This document shows positions 57,101 to 64,000 of a stretch of 64,000 bases of DNA, piece after piece; positions within the stretch are counted from its first letter, which is position 1; every line of letters begins with the position of its first letter. The notes beneath the pieces were generated by a model. The model did not search any database and was not told the origin of the DNA. It saw only the letters and a list, made by a program, of their open reading frames with translations. This DNA comes from Opeltia flavorubescens. Taxonomy: Eukaryota > Ascomycota > Lecanoromycetes > Teloschistales > Teloschistaceae. The position numbers were made by a program, and so were the translations under genes. Where the stretch lies: positions 310,001 to 374,000 of the forward strand of contig KE546974.1 of assembly GCA_000442125.1 (NCBI GenBank). The letters are read 5' to 3'.

Positions 57101-60100
57101 TATATAAAATTATTTAAAAAAAATCGGAATTTTTAATATTTATTTTATAAAAATAAAAAGGAAATTTAAAATTAATTCAGCCCTTTTTATAATACTATAA
57201 AATTAATAAAGCTAATTAAAAGGATAAAATAATAAATAAAATAATAATTTTAATAAGTTAAATTAATAAAATATATATTATAGCTAAATTAAAAATTTAA
57301 TTTAAAAGATTTATTTATAAAATTTAGCTTTATATTTAAAAAAAGCTATAATTTTTAAAAATAATTTTTTCTATTTAATATATATCTTTAAACCGCGTTT
57401 TATATAATTTTAATATTACTATTCTCTAGATTTTAATTACTACTTTAGCCCGATTCCGGTTACTATTTATTAATATATTAATTTATATTTTTACTACCGG
57501 GTTTTATTAAAATTAATAATAAATAAAAGTATTATTAATAGTTAATTCTAATCGGAGTATAGTAGTTATAGGAAACTTATATAAAATAAAGCCGAATTTA
57601 TTATTATAGCCGGATAGAGTAAATAAAAACGCGGTAAAATTAAAATAATATATAACTAGTTACTTTTAAATATTCGACTTTTAATTATTTAAAGTATTAT
57701 AATTATTTTTAATACTAATAAATTAAAATAAAATTATATAATATTATTTAATAATTACAGCCTTTATTAAATTATAAAATAGCTTTAGCTGAAAAATATA
57801 AACTTCTTCCTATTTATATAATATAAGCGTATAATTTTTAAAACTTTCTATATTTTCTAGTAAATACCGTTTTTTAATATTTAGGATATAATTATTAACG
57901 GATTTTTTTTTTATAACTACTCTTATCTACTATTTTTTAAAATAGTTATAAAAGTTATAGACGATTTTTATATACTTATTAATACTTTCGTTATTTAAAA
58001 ATAACGAACCCTAAATAATATTCTTTCTTTTATACCCGTTATCGCTTAGATATTTATTAATATTTATATTTAAATAATAAAAAAAAGATATTATTACTAT
58101 TAACTACGAATTTTATATAGTATAAATAAAAAACTAATCAAGGATTATTATTAAACCGAGTATAGATATATAAAAATTAATAAAATAGATTTTATTAAAT
58201 TAATTATTAAATAAGTCTATAAATTATTATTTATAGCTAGCTTTTATTAAATATTTTATTCCGCTTCTATTAATAATAAAAATATATTTTAAATTTTAAA
58301 TTAATTAAATTACTAATCTCTAATTTAAAGACTTTATTAATTATTATTTTATTAAAAAACTATCTAAATATATCTTTAAAATTAACGGTACTATTTTTAA
58401 TTTATATATTCTAGCTTTTTAATCCACTAATTTTATTAAAAATTAAAAACTAATAAATACTATTTAACGGAACTAAAAGGCTAGTAATAAAGGGATAATA
58501 TAAATAAATAATTAGAACGTTAATATCTATTTATAACTAAGCCGATTTTTTAAATTAAAAATATATCTATTTCTATATTTTAAATAAACGTAAATTATTT
58601 TATATATTATAATATATTTCAATACGTTTTTAAAGTTTTTTATATATAATTTGATTAATTATAAGTTTAATATATTTTTTTAAAATATATAAATATTTAT
58701 AATATAAATAAAATAAACGGCTATTTTAAAATAAATCTTTAATAATTTATAAATAGTTTTTATCGCTTATTATATAAACTTTATTATTAAAATAATATAG
58801 TCGCTTATATATTATAATATTAATATATTTATATATATATATTCTATTTTTTTTATATTTTTTTTTAAAGAACTACGCGATTTTATTTATAGACGATTTA
58901 TTATTTATATTTTTACTAATTAATAACGATTCTCCCCCGATTTTATTAAAACCCTATTTTATATTATTTAACCCGATAGGATTAAATTTAAATAATTTAA
59001 TTTAAATACGTTTTAAAACCGCCGGATATTAATATCTACGCCGCTTTAACTAGCTTTTTTTAATAAACTTAATAGTTTATAATTAATTATTATTTAAAAA
59101 TTAATTAAAAAGCTTTAAAAATATAAATTTTATATTAAAACCGGTAAATAAACTTATTAATTATTTATATCGATTTATTATTTAATTTAATTTATTTAAT
59201 TTAATATCGTTAGTAAAAATTAAATTTCTAGCTATAATTTTTTTAATAGCTTTAATATTAATAGAATTTTCTTTAAAATATTTTAATACTATATTTAATA
59301 AAATTTTATCCGTTTTTTTAATAGATATTTTTATTAAAAAAATAATAATAACTTTAAATATTCTTTTACTATATCTATTTAATTTAATATTCTTAATTTT
59401 TAAAATCTAATTCTTTTATAAAGAATAAATAAATTTTATTTTTTAATTCCGGGTTTTTATTAAGTACTTTTATAGGTATTTTAGATTTTTTATATCTAGA
59501 TATCTTACTATATTTTCCTATAATTAGTATTTAATATTTTATAATTTATTTTATTTTAAAATTATATAGATTTCCCTAAATATAATAACTACTCCTTTTA
59601 TTAGCTAATCGCCGGTATATAATAGATTTTTTATTATAGTATATTATATAATACGCGTTAGATATATTTTAATTTATTAGTTAGTTTTTTAAATTATATA
59701 TATATTATTATAAAAATCGTTTATTAAATAGAATAATATTAATAATATTATATTACCCGTTATTTTATTTATACTTTTTATATAGCGGTTAATTAAAATA
59801 TAGATATTATTAAAATAATAAACGAATTTAATCTATTTTTTTAAATTTAAAGTAAAATTATATATAAAAAAAATAAAATTAAAAAAAAAAATATTTAAAA
59901 AAAAAAATTTTTTTAATTTATAATAAAAGTAAAAAATTCTATTTAATAAAATATATATTTTATTATTTTTTTTATTTATTTATATTCTTTTATTTAATTT
60001 TTCTTTAATATTTACTAATTTTATAGTACTACGGAATTATATTTTTTATTCTATAGAATATATTTATTTCTATTATCTAATCTAGTTATTAATATTAATA

Positions 60101-62303
60101 AATTTTTTTTATTATTTATAAAGACTTTTTTATAAAAATTTATTTAATAAACCGCGTATATTTTATTATTTAAATTTTATATCGACTCTTTTATTAATTT
60201 AGAATATTATTTAATTCCTAATATTATTTTTTATAATTTAAATTTAATTTTAAATTAATTTTTTTAAATATTTTTTATTAATTCTTTATATATTATATAA
60301 ATTTAAGTAATCCGCGTTTATAAAAAATAATAGCGACGGCTTTAAATTAAAATCTTCCTAGATCTAATTAACTAATAATAAAAATTTTTATATAATTTCC
60401 TGTTTTATTATCTCTAGTATTTTTAATAATTTAAATCTTATAATAACTTTTAATTTTTTTAATTCTCTTATACTCTTTTATTAGAGCGTATAATAATAAT
60501 TTTTAAAAATATATTTTAATATACCTCCTATATAATCTATTATTTAGAATAATTTTAATATAATAAATAAAGAAACTATTTATAAATATATCCGCTAATT
60601 ATTTTAGAAATTTTTAGTATAAATTTTATATTTTTTATTTAATATTATACTAATTTTATTAATAAAGTATTTAGTAGTTATAATTATTAAAAAAATTTAA
60701 GNTTTTATTTTAAAAAATAAAAGCGCTAAAACGCCTAAATTTAAAACTTTTAAAATTTTTAAAATATTTAAAAAACCGAAGCTTTTTAAACTATTAAAAT
60801 ACCCTAACTTTTATTTATATAAATATATTAAAGCTAATTTTTTTAAAAATAATTCTATTTAATAACCTATTAAAACTAATATTAAAAAAATTATTAATAT
60901 TATTAAAAAAATTATTATAGTAAAACGGAAGTCTAGTATTAAAATATATATATTTATTTATTCTAGCTTTATATTTAAATATCCGTTTATATATTATTAA
61001 CTATTTTTTTAAATATAATATATATTACTATAAAGTATAGATTTTAAATATAAATATAAACGCTATTTAAATTATATTTCTTTTTTTTAATATATTTAAA
61101 TTTTATATTAATTATCTTTTATTTATAAACCCGGATTTTAATTAAACCGCTATATTAGATATTTTTTATTATAATATTTATATAAATAATTTTATAATTA
61201 ATTTAATTTTTATTTATAAAAATTTTATTAATAAAAAATTTAATAGATTCTAACCGGCTAAATTTAATACGAATAATATAATTCGCGTTATTTATATATT
61301 ATTAGATAATTCGTTTAAAGTAAAATAAAAGTAAAAAAAAAAAAATTTTTATAAAAATAAATTCAATAAAAATATTTAGTATTATAATAATTAATAGAAA
61401 ATCTATATTTTATATAAAAATAAGGGTCTAATAATAGACTATTACTTTATATAACTATCTTTTAAGTATTTTAAAGCTGTAGAAATAGTATTTAAAAAAA
61501 AAAACGCCGTTATTATCTAGTATTTAATTTATTATAAAGTATACTGTATTTTTAAAACTATACTAGGCGTTAAAAAATTAAAACCTATATTAGTTTAAAC
61601 TCCTAAATCTATTTATAAAAAATCCGATAATAATAAACCGAATAATACCCCTATTACTATTACTTTTTAGAAATCTATTAAAAAAAAGGTTAATAAAGTT
61701 AACCTATCTAATTTTAAATTAAAAAGTAAATTAATTAAAACTATTTTTAAAGATTTTATTATAGAATTAAAAATAATTAATAAAAAAGTCTTTTTTATTA
61801 AATAAAAGGCGTATATTATAAATAAAAAGCTAATTAAATTTAAATATCGATTTTTTAATTATTATCGCCGCTTTAATTTAAAGGACGATATTTATAAAAA
61901 TTATTAAATATTTTAATATCCTTTTTAAAAAATAGCTTTATTAAAAGATAAATTCTATAAACTTTAAATAGATTTTAAAAAAATTAAATATATAATAATA
62001 TAATTAAATTAGTTATAGTCTTTAATTATATTTTAATATTTTTATTTTACTTTATATAATTTTTTTTATTTTTTTTAATTTATACTCTCGCTTATTTTTA
62101 AGCCTACTTATCTATAATTATAAGAAATTTAATATTTTTTAAATATTAACCTACCTATATTCTATAAAGTTAAATTTAGATTTTCTACTAGCGTAGTTTT
62201 AATAAGTAGAGACTAGCCTAGAATAATTAGCCCCCGCTACTAGCGGAAGCTAAAACTCTAGTAGATAAACTAAAACTTTTAAAGACTAGCCTTTAAGCCG
62301 GCG
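51178..62303. repeat. RIP-ruined AT-rich island, 11 kb, decayed transposon DNA
   Basis: Composition changes abruptly at about 51190 and back at about 62280. In sample lines I counted only 4 to 12 G+C per 60 bases. CpA and TpG are almost absent, TpA is everywhere, yet CpG, CCGG and GCGG remain. That pattern is RIP, which targets CpA in duplicated DNA. No frame longer than about 60 codons is left on either strand. The block is therefore old repeat DNA mutated beyond recognition; I cannot name a family. A-rich strand segments (about 52850-54200) and T-rich ones (about 57300-60500) suggest at least two elements in opposite orientation. It would be heterochromatic. Undetermined bases at 51154 (edge) and 60702. 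Confidence 0.9.
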
Positions 62304-62312
62304 CGGCGCTAA
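62304..62312 (+). repeat. Right copy of 9-bp repeat at island edge
   Basis: CGGCGCTAA, identical to 51169-51177. Here it is followed by GGCT; at the left edge a GGCT also occurs ten bases further on. The outward flank is ordinary genic DNA in both cases. Confidence 0.35.
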
Positions 62313-62490
62313 GGCTCACGCTGGTTCAGAGTCTAAGAACTGAGGCAACTGTAAACGGCAAGCTTCGGCTGTTCCCGAGATCGTCGAGTCAGGGACCGAC
62401 CAGCATCCGATGCGATCGTCATCGATTGTTTGAGCTCGTAAGCAACAACTTTTCGCTAACAAGTCCATCGTACTTCGTACTGCACGAAAA

Positions 62491-63683
62491 ATGTCTGTAC
62501 CAATACTCAAATCCGCCGTCGCCTGCGCAGACTACACTAAATCAGTACAACCATACGTATCTCAACTCAACGATCTGCCGCAACAGATCTTTCAATCAGC
62601 CACCAACCCGCAGGCGCTCAAAGAGCTATACCTGAACACCAATCCCTTGGTTTCCGCCTTCGCTCTTTCCTTATTCCTTGCTCCCATCTTCCTCGTCATT
62701 TCGGAAATAAACAGGAACTATTCTCAAGTTGACCGGGCCTGGAGTCTGTTACCGACGGTTTACAACTTACATTATGCCATCTATGGCTATGCTACAGGAC
62801 TACCGATCCAACGTCTCAACTCGTTGGCAATCATCAGTGCTGTTTGGAGCGTAAGAAGTCGAATATACGTCAGCGCTCGTTCTCATGCTGATAAGGCCAG
62901 GCACGATTGACCTTCAATTATTGGCGCAAGGGTGGCTACTCAATCGGTTCCGAGGATTATCGATGGGAAATCCTACGAAAACACATCAATCCACCTCTGT
63001 TTTTCATCTTTAACGTCACATTCATCTCTCTCGCACAGAGCGTACGAAAATCTTAAAACTGATCGAGTCTTTGCTCTAGCTAAGTTGCCCCTAGGTCCTC
63101 CTATTCACCATCACAGCCCCAACATACCTCCTTCTCCTCGCCTCCCGGGTGGTCAAGCCCGATCTGACTGACATGATATTCGGCCAATTCATGCTGATGG
63201 CCGTCTTCCTCGCCTTTACTGCCGACCAGCAGCAATGGGGTACTTTGTCCTTGATCCCCTGCCAGTTCCTACAAGCACTGACCTGATTCCGCAGACTTCC
63301 AATCCGCCAAAAAAACCTACCAATCCACCGCCAAAGTCCCCTCAGGAAGTCAATTCTCTGCCCGGGACCTGGACCGCGGTTTCCTAACCAAAGGTCTATG
63401 GTCTCTCTCACGACACCCCAACTTCCTAGCTGAACAATCTATCTGGATCATTCTGTATCTGTGGTCCTGCTGGACGACGCAGACTTATTACAACTGGTCT
63501 GGCATCGGTGTGGTCGCGTATCTGATACTGTTTCAGGGTTCGACGTGGTTCACGGAATTGGTGACGGCGAAGAAGTATCCGGATTATAAGATCTATCAGC
63601 AGAGAGTAGGGATGTTTGTTCCGAGCTTGTTGGGTGGTGGGATTGGGGATCTTAATGATGATGTGGCGAAGAAGGAGAAGTGA
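62491..63683 (+). CDS. DUF1295 / steroid 5-alpha-reductase-fold membrane protein
   Basis: Exons 62491-62850, 62901-63041, 63095-63239 and 63295-63683 encode 344 residues. At least five hydrophobic segments are seen (FALSLFLAPIFLVI, LFFIFNVTFISLAQ, TYLLLLAS, FGQFMLMAVFLAFTAD, SIWIILYLWS). The DUF1295 signature is FNYWRKGGYSIGSEDYRWE, then DQQQW and the NADPH-site-like block GLWSLSRHPNFLAEQSIW, ending with FTELVTAKKYPDYKIYQQRV. Members are ER reductases acting on steroid- or lipid-like enones; substrate here unknown. All three introns restore frame. The start is only about 180 bp from the RIP island, and codons show no RIP bias. Confidence 0.92.
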
Positions 63684-64000
63684 ATTGCTGGAAAGGGCTA
63701 GAGGGAGGAATGATGTGACTGGTGAGCCATCTGGCCTCGTTTGTGGGGCTCAAGAGACGTGAATGGATCTACGCTCTAAGATCTTTGGGGCGAAGGATAA
63801 AAAAACAAAGAACAGCTGCGGGCTGACTGGACAAGCATGACTCGAACCATATCTCAGAATCATATAACATCAGCCCAGTTTTCGAGAAATTTGTATTTAA
63901 TGAATGAGCGGTTCTTTCCTGTTACCTGAACATGTGTCCACATGATACGAGGAAGATCCATTGCTCGCGATGGCGTTCACGAAGCATCAGTCATAAAACA
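63684..64000. other. 3' flank to window end
   Basis: Downstream of the reductase gene. A short A-run (63799-63805) is the only feature. No gene seen. Confidence 0.45.

Noticed and set aside
51178-62303. AT-rich island as inserted mitochondrial DNA
   Set aside because: No rRNA, tRNA or long frame is visible, and the CpA/TpG loss with CpG retained fits RIP, not mitochondrial composition.
51178-62303. CRISPR-like or satellite arrays within the AT-rich island
   Set aside because: Short A/T words recur because of composition only; no regular spacing or unit length is seen, and the host is a eukaryote.

Overview
The window is nuclear DNA from a filamentous ascomycete (Pezizomycotina). Its genes carry short introns of about 50-80 nt with GTANGT-type donors and CTNAC/CTAAT branch sites. 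The families are typically fungal: Zn2Cys6 regulator, Stb3, DUF3602, DUF7704, GT90/CAP10, glycogenin, ferric reductase. One 11 kb block is driven to extreme A+T with CpA and TpG nearly absent while CpG survives, which is the mark of repeat-induced point mutation (RIP). I cannot name the species. Most gene models below were spliced by hand from the sequence; exon ends are frame-consistent but not confirmed by transcripts.

Layout. 0-5 kb: an unidentified open frame cut by the left edge, a small coiled-coil protein, the U2 snRNP subunit SF3B5, and a P-loop ATPase. 5-13 kb: glycogenin, a PXA-domain membrane-trafficking protein with an unusually long intron, and a CENP-B-type DNA-binding protein with a 22-nt micro-exon. 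13-19 kb: a 2.2 kb gene-free stretch, the translation GTPase Drg1/Rbg1 (nine exons), cysteine dioxygenase, and a DUF7704 membrane protein. 19-25 kb: an F-box/LRR protein ending in a polybasic stretch plus the CaaX box CVIM, then a GT90 glycosyltransferase. 26-33 kb: two paralogues of a family I do not recognise, in inverted orientation on either side of the SEACAT/GATOR2 subunit Sea4/Mio, a 31-bp near-perfect palindrome and a 5'-damaged tRNA-Pro. 33-42 kb: a C2H2 zinc-finger protein, a Zn2Cys6 factor, a DUF3602 protein, ribosome-assembly factor Rlp24, mitochondrial import motor J-protein Pam18/Tim14 (divergent from RLP24), and an alpha/beta hydrolase. 42-51 kb: ferric reductase, Stb3, and DNA topoisomerase III with an RGG-rich insert. 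51.2-62.3 kb: the RIP-ruined AT-rich island. 62.5-63.7 kb: a DUF1295/steroid 5-alpha-reductase-fold membrane enzyme.

The gene-rich part is mostly conserved housekeeping (splicing, ribosome assembly, translation, TORC1 signalling, glycogen priming, Top3, mitochondrial import) with no secondary-metabolite or defence cluster. The best leads for something undescribed are the inverted pair of unknown paralogues at 26.3-27.4 and 31.9-32.8 kb, the predicted lipid-anchored F-box protein, and the very sharp edges of the RIP island, which sit within about 200 bp of two intact genes.
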